DNA of 64,000 nt from Planktomarina temperata RCA23 (GTDB lineage Bacteria; Pseudomonadota; Alphaproteobacteria; Rhodobacterales; Rhodobacteraceae): positions 2,046,001 to 2,110,000 of the forward strand of contig NZ_CP003984.1 of NCBI RefSeq assembly GCF_000738435.1, read 5' to 3'. Below, piece after piece: positions 36,917 to 46,174 of the stretch. The notes beneath the pieces were generated by a model. That model had not been told where the DNA came from, did not search any database, and saw only the letters and a program-made list of their open reading frames with translations. Every line of letters starts with the position of its first letter. Position 1 is the first letter of the stretch. The position numbers were made by a program, and so were the translations under genes.

Positions 36917-37101
36917 TGGCTCGCCTCCTCGGTCACCGATGCACGCGGTGCGTGGTCATATCCCTCGACCGGACCCGTATTGGTGATCTTCACCAAGCTC
37001 AGCACCGTGACCAAGCCGATAAACAGCACCAAACAAATCGCCACGCCAAGGTTTTGACTGCGTCGGCGCCTATGCATATCTGTTTCAACACGAAAACTCA
37101 T
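36913..37101 (-). CDS. Small single-helix membrane protein between ctaB and ctaG
   Basis: A 62-residue protein of unknown function: a basic N-terminus (MHRRRRSQNLG), one hydrophobic helix (VAICLVLFIGLVTVLSLVKI) and a short polar tail. It overlaps both ctaB (37098-37101) and ctaG (36913-36916) by four bases, so it is translationally locked into the oxidase operon. A small ORF in this place is common in Rhodobacterales oxidase operons; a role in oxidase assembly is inferred from position only. Confidence 0.8.
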   Translation of the reverse strand: MSFRVETDMHRRRRSQNLGVAICLVLFIGLVTVLSLVKITNTGPVEGYDHAPRASVTEEASQ

Positions 37102-38033
37102 GACCAGCCTCCCAACCCATAGGGCGCCAAAAGCGCCTCTGCCAAAATCGCAAGGAAATGCACGAAGAGATAGAGCAGCGAAAACTTAAAGAAGGCCCGC
37201 TCTACCTTGAAATTATCCGCCTCGGACGCCAGCTCATCACGCCGCCAAATGTGGACAGCATCTTTCAGCACGATCACATTGCAGATCAACGCCACAATCA
37301 GATATATCACGCCCCCAATCGAGGTGAAGGCCAAGCCAATTGCCAGGGCCGCTTGCAGCACCGCATAGGCGAGAATGTGACGCCGGGTTGCCGGACGCCC
37401 GTGGGTAACCGTGAGCATGGGCACATCGGCATCATCGTAATCGGAGCGCATGAAAAGGGCGAGCGCCCAGAAATGCGGTGGGGTCCACATGAAGATCAAA
37501 GCAAACATCAAGACCGCCTCGACGGAGACAGAGCCCGTGGCTGAAACCCACCCAATCAGCGGCGGGAAGGCTCCAGCCGCACCACCGATCACAATATTTT
37601 GTGGCGTCACGCGCTTGAGCCATATGGTGTAAATCACCGCATAAAAGAAGATGGTAAAGGCGAGCCATGCGGCCGCATGCCAATTGGCCGCAAGCCCCAG
37701 CATGAGAACGGAGAGACCAGACAAAGCCACCCCCAGCCCCAATGCCGCATCGAGCGAGATACGCCCCGATGGAATGGGGCGGGATTTTGTGCGACGCATA
37801 ATCGCGTCAATATCCGCATCCCACCACATATTCAAAGAGCCCGATGCGCCGCCGCCAATGGCGATGAATAAGATCGCACAAAAGGCCTCAACCGGGTGCA
37901 AGCTCACAGGCGCGGCCATCAACCCAACGAAGGCTGTGAACACCACCAACGACATGACACGCGGCTTGAGTAAGGCCACATAGTCGCCAAACACCGGATC
38001 GTACTCTGCGTTATGATCTGCCACCGTCACCAT
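37098..38033 (-). CDS. ctaB: Protohaem IX farnesyltransferase (haem o synthase)
   Basis: It farnesylates haem b to haem o, the precursor of haem a for the aa3 oxidase. 311 residues with about nine membrane helices (UbiA superfamily). The prenyl-diphosphate motifs are NMWWDADIDAIMRRTKSRPI (near 89-108) and the later YDDADVPMLTVTHG. VALLKPRVMSLVVFTAFVGL near the N-terminus is typical. It starts 22 bases after the ctaC stop. Confidence 0.96.
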   Translation of the reverse strand: MVTVADHNAEYDPVFGDYVALLKPRVMSLVVFTAFVGLMAAPVSLHPVEAFCAILFIAIGGGASGSLNMWWDADIDAIMRRTKSRPIPSGRISLDAALGLGVALSGLSVLMLGLAANWHAAAWLAFTIFFYAVIYTIWLKRVTPQNIVIGGAAGAFPPLIGWVSATGSVSVEAVLMFALIFMWTPPHFWALALFMRSDYDDADVPMLTVTHGRPATRRHILAYAVLQAALAIGLAFTSIGGVIYLIVALICNVIVLKDAVHIWRRDELASEADNFKVERAFFKFSLLYLFVHFLAILAEALLAPYGLGGWS

Positions 38034-38055
38034 CTACCTTTTGCTCAACACGCGT

Positions 38056-38904
38056 TTAGTTTGATGCCACTTGAACCGATTGTGGCACGCCAGCGAGTTC
38101 TTCTATCGTGCTGGAAAGCCATGCGTCATATTGCTCTTGGCTCACCACTTTTACAGTGATTGGCATATAGGCATGGGCCTGGCCGCAGAGCTCAGAGCAC
38201 TGACCGAAGTAAACGCCCTCTTTCTCTGCCGCAAACCACAGCTCAGCCAAACGTCCGGGAACCGCATCTTGTTTCACGCCAAAGGCAGGAATGGTCCAAG
38301 AGTGAATCACATCAGCGCCGGTCAGCTGCATCACAACGGTCGCGCCAACGGGCACAACAACGGCTGTATCGGTGGCCAGCAAATATTCATCGGGCGCATA
38401 GCCATAATCGGCCAGTTCATCTTTTTGCAGCATCACGCTGTCAAAACCAAAGTCATGATCGACATATTCATAGCCCCAATACCACTGGTACCCGGTGACT
38501 TTGATGGTGATGTCGGCTTCTGGGATTTCTTGCTGCTTAAACAAAATTGGCAGCGAGAACGCACCAATCACAACCAAAATACCAACCGGAACGACCGTCC
38601 AAGCCACTTCGAGAACCGAATGGTGGGTAAAAGTGCCTGGCGTGTCGTTGCGGCTGCGGTGGAACTTGAACGCAGCATAGGCCAGCAAACAGGTCACAAA
38701 GACAGAAATCACTGTGATGATGACCAACAAGAAATTGTCGAGCCAAACAAGATCGCGCATCAATTCCGTCGCCGGAAATTGAAAGCCCATGCCCTTGGGC
38801 TCCGGCTTGCCGATGGTTTCCAATCCTTGGAAATTTTCTTGTGCTTGAGCAACGCCAGCCAAAGTGACCAGTGCCGCGCTTAACAGAGACGTAAGAATTC
38901 GCAT
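38056..38904 (-). CDS. ctaC: Cytochrome c oxidase subunit II
   Basis: The CuA-bearing subunit that receives electrons from cytochrome c. 282 residues: signal peptide (MRILTSLLSAALVTLAGVAQ), two membrane helices, then the cupredoxin domain. CuA ligands are in GADVIHSWTIPAFG (His near 200) and CSELCGQAHAYM (Cys 236 and 240, His 244, Met 247). It heads the ctaC-ctaB-orf-ctaG-ctaE-surf1 operon. An FNR-type box lies upstream. Confidence 0.97.
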   Translation of the reverse strand: MRILTSLLSAALVTLAGVAQAQENFQGLETIGKPEPKGMGFQFPATELMRDLVWLDNFLLVIITVISVFVTCLLAYAAFKFHRSRNDTPGTFTHHSVLEVAWTVVPVGILVVIGAFSLPILFKQQEIPEADITIKVTGYQWYWGYEYVDHDFGFDSVMLQKDELADYGYAPDEYLLATDTAVVVPVGATVVMQLTGADVIHSWTIPAFGVKQDAVPGRLAELWFAAEKEGVYFGQCSELCGQAHAYMPITVKVVSQEQYDAWLSSTIEELAGVPQSVQVASN

Positions 38905-39013
38905 GTTCTACCCTATGTCTTTCGCGCCTTCGCGCTTTTCCGCCACACGAATGTGTGACGCGTGATTGTATTTTATGCAGCATCAATCATAACATTGCCT
39001 CACACGCAATTGG

Positions 39014-39027
39014 TTGATCCGCGTCAA
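39014..39027. promoter_or_regulatory. FNR/CRP-type palindrome between ctaC and tldD
   Basis: TTGATCCGCGTCAA, which reads TTGACGCGGATCAA on the minus strand, differs by one base from the palindromic TTGAT-N4-ATCAA consensus recognised by FNR-type (FnrL, Dnr) regulators. It lies 110 bases before the ctaC start and 66 before tldD. Oxygen control of the oxidase operon is the natural inference. Confidence 0.5.
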
Positions 39028-39092
39028 AGGGACGCCAGTGGCAAAATTCACCCGCGAAAACCACTTTTCGCCAAAATATCGCAAGGAATTTC

Positions 39093-40514
39093 ATGACTGA
39101 TTCTCTATTTCGCCCGTTTGAGACCCATCTCGATCGGGAGTCGGCCCGTGAAATTCTTAAATCAACCCTGATTGGAGCGGAAGATGGGGAGCTGTTTTTA
39201 GAGCGCTCTAGGTCCGAAGTGTTGTCTTTTGACGACGGGCGGCTGCGCACGTCGAGTTTTGATGCCTCTGAAGGCTTCGGTCTGCGCGCAGTCCAGGGCG
39301 AGCGGGTCGGCTACGCGCATGCAACCGAAATTTCCGAACAGGCCATGCGCCGCGCAGCAGGCACCGTACGCTTGGCCGTTCAGGCAGGTGGCGGGCCATT
39401 ATGCGCCGCGCCGCCCGCCACCAATCGCCGTCTCTACAGCGATCACAACCCCCTCAGCGATTCGAGCTTTCCGGCCAAGATCGATATTCTGCGCGAGATT
39501 GATGCTTATGCCCGCGGTTTGGACCGCCGCGTGGTCCAAGTCTCAGCCACGATCGCAGCCTCCCATCAAGAGGTGGTCATCTTGCGCGCAGAGGGGCCTG
39601 ATGTTTCCGACAGCCGCCCAATGGTGCGCATGAATGTCTCAGTTATTGTGGAGCAAGACGGGCAACGCCAAACCGGCTATGTCGGCGGCGGTGGGCGCTA
39701 TGGGCTGGGTGGCATGCTTGAACCAAGCCATTGGCAACCTTTGGTGCGCGAAGCTCTGCGCATCGCTGTGGTCAACCTCGCCGCTATTCCCGCACCTGCG
39801 GGGGTCATGGATGTGGCCCTGGGTGCAGGATGGCCCGGCATCTTATTGCATGAAGCGGTTGGCCATGGGCTGGAAGGTGATTTCAACCGCAAAGGCACCT
39901 CTGCCTTCGCGGGTCTCATGGGCCAAAGGATCGCGGCCCCAGGTGTCACGGTCCTGGATGATGGCACAATACCAGACCGCCGCGGATCGATCAGCATTGA
40001 CGATGAGGGCACACCAAGCGGCAAAAATACCTTGATCGAAGACGGAATATTGATCGGCTATATGCAGGACCGACAAAACGCGCGGCTCAGCGGCAATGCC
40101 CCAACAGGCAACGGCCGCCGCCAGAGCTTTGCCCATGCGCCCATGCCGCGCATGACCAACACCTATATGTTGGGCGGGGATGTGGATCCCAAGGATATGC
40201 TTTGCGATATGAAAGACGGCATTTACGCCGTAGGCTTCGGCGGCGGTCAAGTCGATATCACCAACGGGAAATTCGTCTTTTCCTGCACCGAGGCCTATCA
40301 GGTCAAAAACGGCAAGGTTGGCGCCCCAGTCAAAGGCGCCACGCTGATTGGCGATGGGGCCACAGCCCTGCAACAGATTCGCGCCATCGGCAATGACATG
40401 CGGCTCGACGACGGCATGGGCAATTGCGGCAAGCAAGGCCAATGGGTGCCCGTGGGCGTGGGGCAGCCATCCTTGCTGATCGGTGGATTGACCGTGGGGG
40501 GATCGGCGACTTAA
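39093..40514 (+). CDS. tldD: Metalloprotease TldD
   Basis: The TldD half of the TldD/TldE (PmbA) zinc protease, which trims modified peptides and helps degrade some antitoxins. 473 residues. The zinc motif HEAVGHGLEGDF (HExxxH, His 253 and 258) is intact, and the C-terminal VGFGGGQVDITNGKFVFSCT and VGVGQPSLLIGGLTVGGSAT stretches are typical. It is transcribed divergently from ctaC. tldE is not in the window. Confidence 0.95.
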   Translation: MTDSLFRPFETHLDRESAREILKSTLIGAEDGELFLERSRSEVLSFDDGRLRTSSFDASEGFGLRAVQGERVGYAHATEISEQAMRRAAGTVRLAVQAGGGPLCAAPPATNRRLYSDHNPLSDSSFPAKIDILREIDAYARGLDRRVVQVSATIAASHQEVVILRAEGPDVSDSRPMVRMNVSVIVEQDGQRQTGYVGGGGRYGLGGMLEPSHWQPLVREALRIAVVNLAAIPAPAGVMDVALGAGWPGILLHEAVGHGLEGDFNRKGTSAFAGLMGQRIAAPGVTVLDDGTIPDRRGSISIDDEGTPSGKNTLIEDGILIGYMQDRQNARLSGNAPTGNGRRQSFAHAPMPRMTNTYMLGGDVDPKDMLCDMKDGIYAVGFGGGQVDITNGKFVFSCTEAYQVKNGKVGAPVKGATLIGDGATALQQIRAIGNDMRLDDGMGNCGKQGQWVPVGVGQPSLLIGGLTVGGSAT

Positions 40515-40602
40515 AGCGCATCGCACCCGCGCTTTGCGCGCTTTCACCGAACATTAACCATGCCCTGCCTAGCTTTTGACCGTGACAAAAGCGAGATAAG
40601 AC

Positions 40603-41799
40603 ATGACCCAACCTCCCAGTGGCGCCCAAACCTCACCCCAGCCCCGCATGAGCGAAGATGATCGCATCGCGCGGCTGCAATTGTTGCGCTCCCCGCGCGT
40701 CGGGCCGGCCACCTACAGGCGGCTAATGGCCGCCCATGGAACGGCTGCCGAAGCCCTGAGAGCCCTGCCCGACTTGGCCCGCAGCAAGGGCGTCAAATCT
40801 TATCAGCTGTGCAGCGAGCATATGGCGCAGCGCGAATATTTCACCGGCAAGAAACTTGGCGCGGATCTCATTTTTGAGCATGAAGCCGGCTACCCGCGCC
40901 TCTTGGCTGAAATCTCCGACGCCCCGCCCTTCCTTTGGGTTTTGGGACAACACGAGCAGCTCACGCGTCCCTGCGTGGCCGTTGTGGGCGCGCGCAATGC
41001 CTCCTCATTGGGCACGCGCATGGCCCACCGTCTGGCCGCAGGTCTTGCAGAAGCCGGCTTGATCGTCGTGTCTGGTCTGGCCCGTGGCATTGATGCTGCC
41101 GCCCATGCCGCCAGCCTGCCCCATGGGACCATTGGCGTGCATGCGGGCGGCTTAGATGTGATCTACCCGGCCGAAAATTCCGAGCTTGCCAAGTCCATTT
41201 TACAAAAAGGCGCACGCATTTCTGAACAGCCCATTGGATTTCACCCCACAGCGCGTTTCTTTCCCAAACGCAATCGCCTTATCTCCGGCCTCTGCCAGGC
41301 GGTTGTGATTGTGGAGGCGGCGGCGAAATCCGGCACATTTATCACCGCAAGGCAAGCGCTCGAGCAAGGGCGCGAGGTTCTGGCTGTGCCTGGCCATCCC
41401 ATGGATGCGCGCGCCGCCGGGTGCAATGTACTGATCCGCGATGGCGCCTGTTTGGTGCGCAGTGTCGATGACATATTGCAAGCCATCTATCCGGCGACAC
41501 AACAACCGCTACCGCTATCGCCAATGGCCGCACAAAAGCGGCCCCAAACAATCCAGGCGACCTTGCCCCTTCCACATGGCAAAACACAGCCCTATCAAAC
41601 CCGACGCAAGGATCTGGTTCAAACATTGCACAAACAAATTTTAGATCGTCTCAGCGCCGCGCCGCTGGCCGAAGATCAGCTGATCCGCGATCTCAAAAAA
41701 CCCGCCGCCCATGTCGCCCCGGCCATCACCGAACTGGAGCTCTCTGGTCGTCTGGAGCGGCACCCCGGCGGGCTTTTGGCGCGCATCCACAACCACTAA
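40603..41799 (+). CDS. dprA: DNA-processing protein DprA
   Basis: It binds incoming single-stranded DNA and loads RecA during natural transformation. 398 residues: N-terminal SAM-like helical part, a Rossmann-type core with VAVVGARNASSLGTRMAHRL (near 126-145), VSGLARGIDAAAHAASLPHG and FPKRNRLISGLCQAVVIVEA, and a C-terminal DprA winged helix (from about 340, ending LERHPGGLLARIHNH). It lies 88 bases after tldD and 89 before topA, in the same direction; dprA-topA order is widespread. Confidence 0.95.
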   Translation: MTQPPSGAQTSPQPRMSEDDRIARLQLLRSPRVGPATYRRLMAAHGTAAEALRALPDLARSKGVKSYQLCSEHMAQREYFTGKKLGADLIFEHEAGYPRLLAEISDAPPFLWVLGQHEQLTRPCVAVVGARNASSLGTRMAHRLAAGLAEAGLIVVSGLARGIDAAAHAASLPHGTIGVHAGGLDVIYPAENSELAKSILQKGARISEQPIGFHPTARFFPKRNRLISGLCQAVVIVEAAAKSGTFITARQALEQGREVLAVPGHPMDARAAGCNVLIRDGACLVRSVDDILQAIYPATQQPLPLSPMAAQKRPQTIQATLPLPHGKTQPYQTRRKDLVQTLHKQILDRLSAAPLAEDQLIRDLKKPAAHVAPAITELELSGRLERHPGGLLARIHNH

Positions 41800-41888
41800 A
41801 TTCGTTTTTTTGTGCAACCTCCATTGACAAATTGCTCTTGCACCCCCTTTTTGACGCAAGTATTTTTCTTAACTCGCAGGGTACACCC

Positions 41889-44483
41889 ATGGCTGTTGTT
41901 GTTGTAGAATCTCCTGCTAAGGCAAAGACAATAAACAAATATCTTGGACCAGGCTTCACTGTTCTTGCCTCTTACGGTCACGTGCGTGATTTGCCGCCCA
42001 AAGATGGCTCGGTGGATCCCGAGAATGAATTTGAGATGCTTTGGGAGGTTGGCGCGGCCAGCAAAAAACACGTCAAGGCCATTGCCGATGCCCTCAAAGA
42101 CGACAATGAGCTGATCCTAGCGACCGACCCTGACCGCGAGGGCGAAGCGATCAGCTGGCATTTGCAAGAGACGCTCACCAAGCGCCGCGCGATCAAAAAA
42201 GACACGCCGGTATCCCGTGTGGTGTTCAACGCCATCACCAAGATCGCCGTCACCGAAGCCATGAAGAATCCGCGTCAAGTGGATATGGAATTGGTTGAAG
42301 CCTATTTGGCCCGCCGCGCCCTGGATTACCTTGTGGGCTTCAAGCTCTCCCCCGTGCTCTGGCGTCGCTTGCCGGGGGCGAAATCGGCTGGGCGGGTGCA
42401 ATCGGTCTGCCTGCGGCTCATCGTTGACCGCGAAATGGAAATTGAGGCATTCAATCCGCGTGAATATTGGACCGTCGGTGCCAGTCTGAGCACCCCGCGC
42501 GGCCAGCAATTTGACGCGCGGCTGACCAGTCTGGGCGGCAAGCGTCTCGATAAGTTTGATCTGGCGAATGAAACCGAGGCGGAATTGGCGGTTCAGGCGG
42601 TGCGGAGCCGGGATCTGACCGTCACGTCGGTGGAAGCCAAACCCGCAAATCGCAACCCCTCGGCCCCCTTCATGACCTCGACCCTGCAGCAAGAGGCAAG
42701 CCGCAAATTCGGCATGGGCGCCCGGCAAACCATGTCGGCCGCACAGCGCCTTTATGAGGCTGGCTTGATCACCTACATGCGGACCGATGGGATCGATATG
42801 GCGCCAGAAGCGGTGCAAGCCGCCCGCGCCGTGATCTGTGAACGCTATGGGGCGCAATATGTGCCGGAGCAACCGCGGCTGTATAAAAATAAGGCAAAAA
42901 ACGCCCAAGAGGCGCATGAATGTATTCGCCCCACCGAAATGGGCCAAGCCCCTGACAGCCTATCGATATCCGACGCTGACCAAAAGAAACTCTATGATCT
43001 GATCTGGAAACGTACGGTCGCAAGCCAAATGGCAGCGGCCCGTTTGGAGCGCACCACGGTTGAAATTGAATCAAGCGATGGGCAGGTCGGTCTGCGCGCC
43101 ACCGGGCAAGTGATGCTCTTTGATGGCTTCATGCGGGTCTATGAGGAAGGGCGTGACGACACGGTTGTTGACGAAGATGACAAGCGTTTGCCACAAATCA
43201 GCGCCGCCGATCCCCTGGCTAAAAAATCTGTCACCCCTGAGCAGCATCATACCCAGCCACCACCGCGCTACACCGAGGCCAGCTTGGTCAAGCGTATGGA
43301 AGAGCTGGGCATTGGCCGCCCCTCCACCTATGCCTCGGTCGTCACCACAATCCAAGATCGCGACTATGTGCGCAAAGAGAAGAACCGTCTGATTCCTGAG
43401 GATAAGGGGCGTTTGGTGACTGTTTTCCTCAGCAGTTTCTTCCGCCAATACGTCGGCTATGAGTTCACGGCCAATTTGGAAAATGAATTGGATGACGTTT
43501 CGGCCGGTGATCGCGAATACCGCACGGTTTTGAGTCGTTTCTGGAAGGACTTCAAGGTCGCGATTGACGAGGCGATGGATCAATCCATCACTGAAGTTCT
43601 TGAAAAAATTAACGATGTCCTTGAGCCGCATCTTTTTCCCATGGAAGAGCCCGGGGTTGATCCACGCGTCTGCAAAAGCTGTGGCAATGGGCGTTTGTCC
43701 ATGCGCACAGCCCGATCTGGTGGCGCATTTATCGGCTGTTCCAACTACCCAGAATGCCGCTTTACCCGCCCATTCGGACCGCCCGGCACCGAAAGCAGCG
43801 CCATCGGTCCCGATGGCCAGCTGCTCGGGCATGTTGGCGCGGATCCCATAAGCCTGCGCGATGGGCGCTACGGCCCCTATGTGCAGCGCGGCACTGTCAC
43901 GGAGGAAAACCCCAAGCCACCGCGGATGTCCATTCCGAAAAGCTGGTCCTTGGATGAGTTGACCTTTGAAAAGGCCGTGCAGCTTTTATCCCTACCCCGC
44001 GAAATTGGCCCGCATCCGGAAGATGGGGTGATGATCGAATCTTCAATCGGGCGCTTCGGCCCCTATGTGAAACACGGCACGCTCTACGCCAATATCGGCG
44101 ATATCGACGAAGTGTGGAGCATCGGCATGAACCGGGCCGTGGAAGAATTGGCCAAAAAGGCTGCGCGGAGTGGACGGGGCGCGGCCGCCAAGCCGCTGCA
44201 TGAGTTGGGTGAACACCCCAGCGAAGGCGGCCCGGTCAATGTCATGGATGGGCGCTATGGTCCTTATGTGAAATGGGGCAAAGTGAATGCCACCATTCCA
44301 AAAGAGATTGAGCCGGCCCAGGTCACCATGGAACTCGCAGTGGATCTGATTGCGCAAAAAGCGCCTGCCAAAAAGAAGAAAGCGGCGGCCAAGAAAAAAC
44401 CTACCGCCAAAAAAACAACCGCCAAAAAGCCAACCACCAAAAAATCCGCTGCGGCTAAAAAAGCGCCTGCAAAAAAGGATTAA
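41889..44483 (+). CDS. topA: DNA topoisomerase I
   Basis: A type IA topoisomerase that relaxes negative supercoils. 864 residues: Toprim domain (VVVESPAKAKTINKYL and TDPDREGEAISWHL), catalytic core with Tyr near 296 in LITYMRTDGIDM, a zinc ribbon near 592-625 (CKSCGNGRLSMRTARSGGAF with GCSNYPECRF), three repeats of a DGRYGPYVK-type topoisomerase C-terminal motif, and a Lys/Ala-rich tail (about the last 40 residues) that probably binds DNA non-specifically. The ATG at 41889 is chosen because MAVVVVESPAKAKTI is the family start; a 19-codon longer frame exists. Confidence 0.97.
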   Translation: MAVVVVESPAKAKTINKYLGPGFTVLASYGHVRDLPPKDGSVDPENEFEMLWEVGAASKKHVKAIADALKDDNELILATDPDREGEAISWHLQETLTKRRAIKKDTPVSRVVFNAITKIAVTEAMKNPRQVDMELVEAYLARRALDYLVGFKLSPVLWRRLPGAKSAGRVQSVCLRLIVDREMEIEAFNPREYWTVGASLSTPRGQQFDARLTSLGGKRLDKFDLANETEAELAVQAVRSRDLTVTSVEAKPANRNPSAPFMTSTLQQEASRKFGMGARQTMSAAQRLYEAGLITYMRTDGIDMAPEAVQAARAVICERYGAQYVPEQPRLYKNKAKNAQEAHECIRPTEMGQAPDSLSISDADQKKLYDLIWKRTVASQMAAARLERTTVEIESSDGQVGLRATGQVMLFDGFMRVYEEGRDDTVVDEDDKRLPQISAADPLAKKSVTPEQHHTQPPPRYTEASLVKRMEELGIGRPSTYASVVTTIQDRDYVRKEKNRLIPEDKGRLVTVFLSSFFRQYVGYEFTANLENELDDVSAGDREYRTVLSRFWKDFKVAIDEAMDQSITEVLEKINDVLEPHLFPMEEPGVDPRVCKSCGNGRLSMRTARSGGAFIGCSNYPECRFTRPFGPPGTESSAIGPDGQLLGHVGADPISLRDGRYGPYVQRGTVTEENPKPPRMSIPKSWSLDELTFEKAVQLLSLPREIGPHPEDGVMIESSIGRFGPYVKHGTLYANIGDIDEVWSIGMNRAVEELAKKAARSGRGAAAKPLHELGEHPSEGGPVNVMDGRYGPYVKWGKVNATIPKEIEPAQVTMELAVDLIAQKAPAKKKKAAAKKKPTAKKTTAKKPTTKKSAAAKKAPAKKD

Positions 44484-44492
44484 CGCCTGGCT

Positions 44493-45332
44493 TTAACGCT
44501 GCGGCGGTGCCCCAAAGGCGCGCAGAACCTCCTGCGCGGCACGTTGGACCGGGTCAAGCGTATCCGATAGGATTTGCACCCGATCAAACCGCGCCGGATC
44601 AGCCTCAACCGCCGCGCGTAGGGCCGACCCAAAGGCCATCCGCAATTCGGTTCCGATATTGAATTTGCAAATCGACGTCTTTGCCGCCAGATGTCGGCGC
44701 TGCTCTACCGGAACACCAGAGCCGCCATGAATGACCAAAGGCACCGACGTTAGCGCCTCAATCTGAGCAATGCGCTCCAAATCCAGACCGCCTTCCTTAT
44801 CTTGTTGTAAATGCACATTGCCAACGCTGATCGCAATGGCATCCGCCCCGCTCTCGCGGGCAAATTTTGCGGCCTCTTCAGGATCGGTTCCATTAGAGCT
44901 TTCCCCGCCAGAATATCCAACAAACCCAATTTCGCCTTCACAAGAGATGCCTGCCGCATGGGCCATCTCGGCAATTGCGGCGGTTTCATCAATATTTTGC
45001 TGCAAAGGTTTGCGCGAGCCATCGAACATCACCGATGTAAAACCGCTGTCCAAGGCAAGTCTGCAGTCTTCAAAGGTATAGCCATGATCCAGATGGGCCA
45101 CCACAGGCACCGAGGCCGCCTCCGCCAAATGCCGAAACATTTTGCCCAAAACCGGCAGCGGCGTATGCGCCCGGCACGATGGCCCGGCCTGCAGGATAAC
45201 CGGGCAATTCTCCGCCTCAGCCGCCGCCACATAGGCGCGCATATCTTCCCAACCTAGGGTCACCAATCCCCCCACCGCATAGCCCTGCTTTAGGGCCGGT
45301 TGCAGCACCTCAGCAAGCGTTGCGAGGGTCAT
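44493..45332 (-). CDS. iolJ: Class II aldolase of the inositol cluster (IolJ-like)
   Basis: 279 residues, class II zinc aldolase of the fructose-bisphosphate/ketose-bisphosphate family. Zinc ligands are visible in VVAHLDHGYTFEDC (near 80-93), EGEIGFVGYSG, VGNVHLQQDK (in place of the usual GTxHG) and VIHGGSGVPVEQ. As the last gene of iolD-C-B-x it most likely cleaves 6-phospho-5-dehydro-2-deoxygluconate to DHAP and malonate semialdehyde (IolJ). The assignment to that substrate is from context. Confidence 0.85.
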   Translation of the reverse strand: MTLATLAEVLQPALKQGYAVGGLVTLGWEDMRAYVAAAEAENCPVILQAGPSCRAHTPLPVLGKMFRHLAEAASVPVVAHLDHGYTFEDCRLALDSGFTSVMFDGSRKPLQQNIDETAAIAEMAHAAGISCEGEIGFVGYSGGESSNGTDPEEAAKFARESGADAIAISVGNVHLQQDKEGGLDLERIAQIEALTSVPLVIHGGSGVPVEQRRHLAAKTSICKFNIGTELRMAFGSALRAAVEADPARFDRVQILSDTLDPVQRAAQEVLRAFGAPPQR

Positions 45333-46171
45333 TTGAATTTCGCGATCATGTCTTTGATGCCCGGAATGGTTTCGATTTGATAGGCGTGGGTTGGCTGAAA
45401 ATATTGCACGAGCGAACGTTGGCTCAACCCGCCCAGGATGGTGAAATAATACATCTCATACCCCGGCAGAACGCAGCAGGGGTGATAGCCATTGTCGAGA
45501 CAAATGGTTGAGCCATCCACGATATGATAGGCATCCCCTGGCTTATTGTCCTCGCGCTGTAGCATCTGCACGCCCGAGCCCCAATTGGGTTTGAAGCGAA
45601 AATTATAGGTTTCATCATGACGTGTCTCTGTGGGCAGATGGTCCGTGTCATGCTTATGGCTTGGAAAGCCCGACCATCCGCCGGCACCGACCGTGAACAG
45701 CTCACTGACCAGCAGGCGGCCCACTTTTCCATGCTGCTTTTGACCAAGTATATGTTTGATTTTGCGATGGGTTTTTGTGTCATCCGAGCCATATTGCACC
45801 AGGTCAATCTCATCGGCGCGCACCGCAAAAGGATCCAGGACCTCATCATATTTTGCGCCAGCAATGAACACCTCTGCGGTCTCCGACAGACACACCATCT
45901 CCACTTTTGCCCCAGACGGCACATAAACGCCCTCAGGCTCGCCGCCCCACACATCTTCAACACGCCCGCCCAATCCGGCGGTTTTGAACCCTTCGACATC
46001 GACATCAATGGTGCCCGTGGCCGGAACAATGCAGGTCTCATAGCCCGGCACCTGATAAGCAAAGGCCTGACCCTTGGTCAGTTTCACGATGTTGAAATAA
46101 TTCAGCGGAACCGTGGTATCATCCACATCCACAATGGGGGAATTTTTATTGTCATAAGGGGCTATATGCAT
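45329..46171 (-). CDS. iolB: 5-deoxy-glucuronate isomerase
   Basis: It converts 5-deoxy-glucuronate to 5-dehydro-2-deoxygluconate in myo-inositol breakdown. 280 residues, double cupin. Metal-site stretches are FPSHKHDTDHLPTETRHDET (near 168-187) and the later DNGYHPCCVLPGYEMYYFTI. The start MHIAPYDNKNSPIVDVDDTT fits the family. It overlaps iolJ by four bases and follows iolC by three. Confidence 0.95.
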   Translation of the reverse strand: MHIAPYDNKNSPIVDVDDTTVPLNYFNIVKLTKGQAFAYQVPGYETCIVPATGTIDVDVEGFKTAGLGGRVEDVWGGEPEGVYVPSGAKVEMVCLSETAEVFIAGAKYDEVLDPFAVRADEIDLVQYGSDDTKTHRKIKHILGQKQHGKVGRLLVSELFTVGAGGWSGFPSHKHDTDHLPTETRHDETYNFRFKPNWGSGVQMLQREDNKPGDAYHIVDGSTICLDNGYHPCCVLPGYEMYYFTILGGLSQRSLVQYFQPTHAYQIETIPGIKDMIAKFK

Positions 46172-46174
46172 GGT

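Noticed and set aside
40513-40552. AAAGCGC/GCGCTTT dyad after tldD as a terminator
   Set aside because: The stem is short and no T tract follows; dprA is close and may be co-transcribed.
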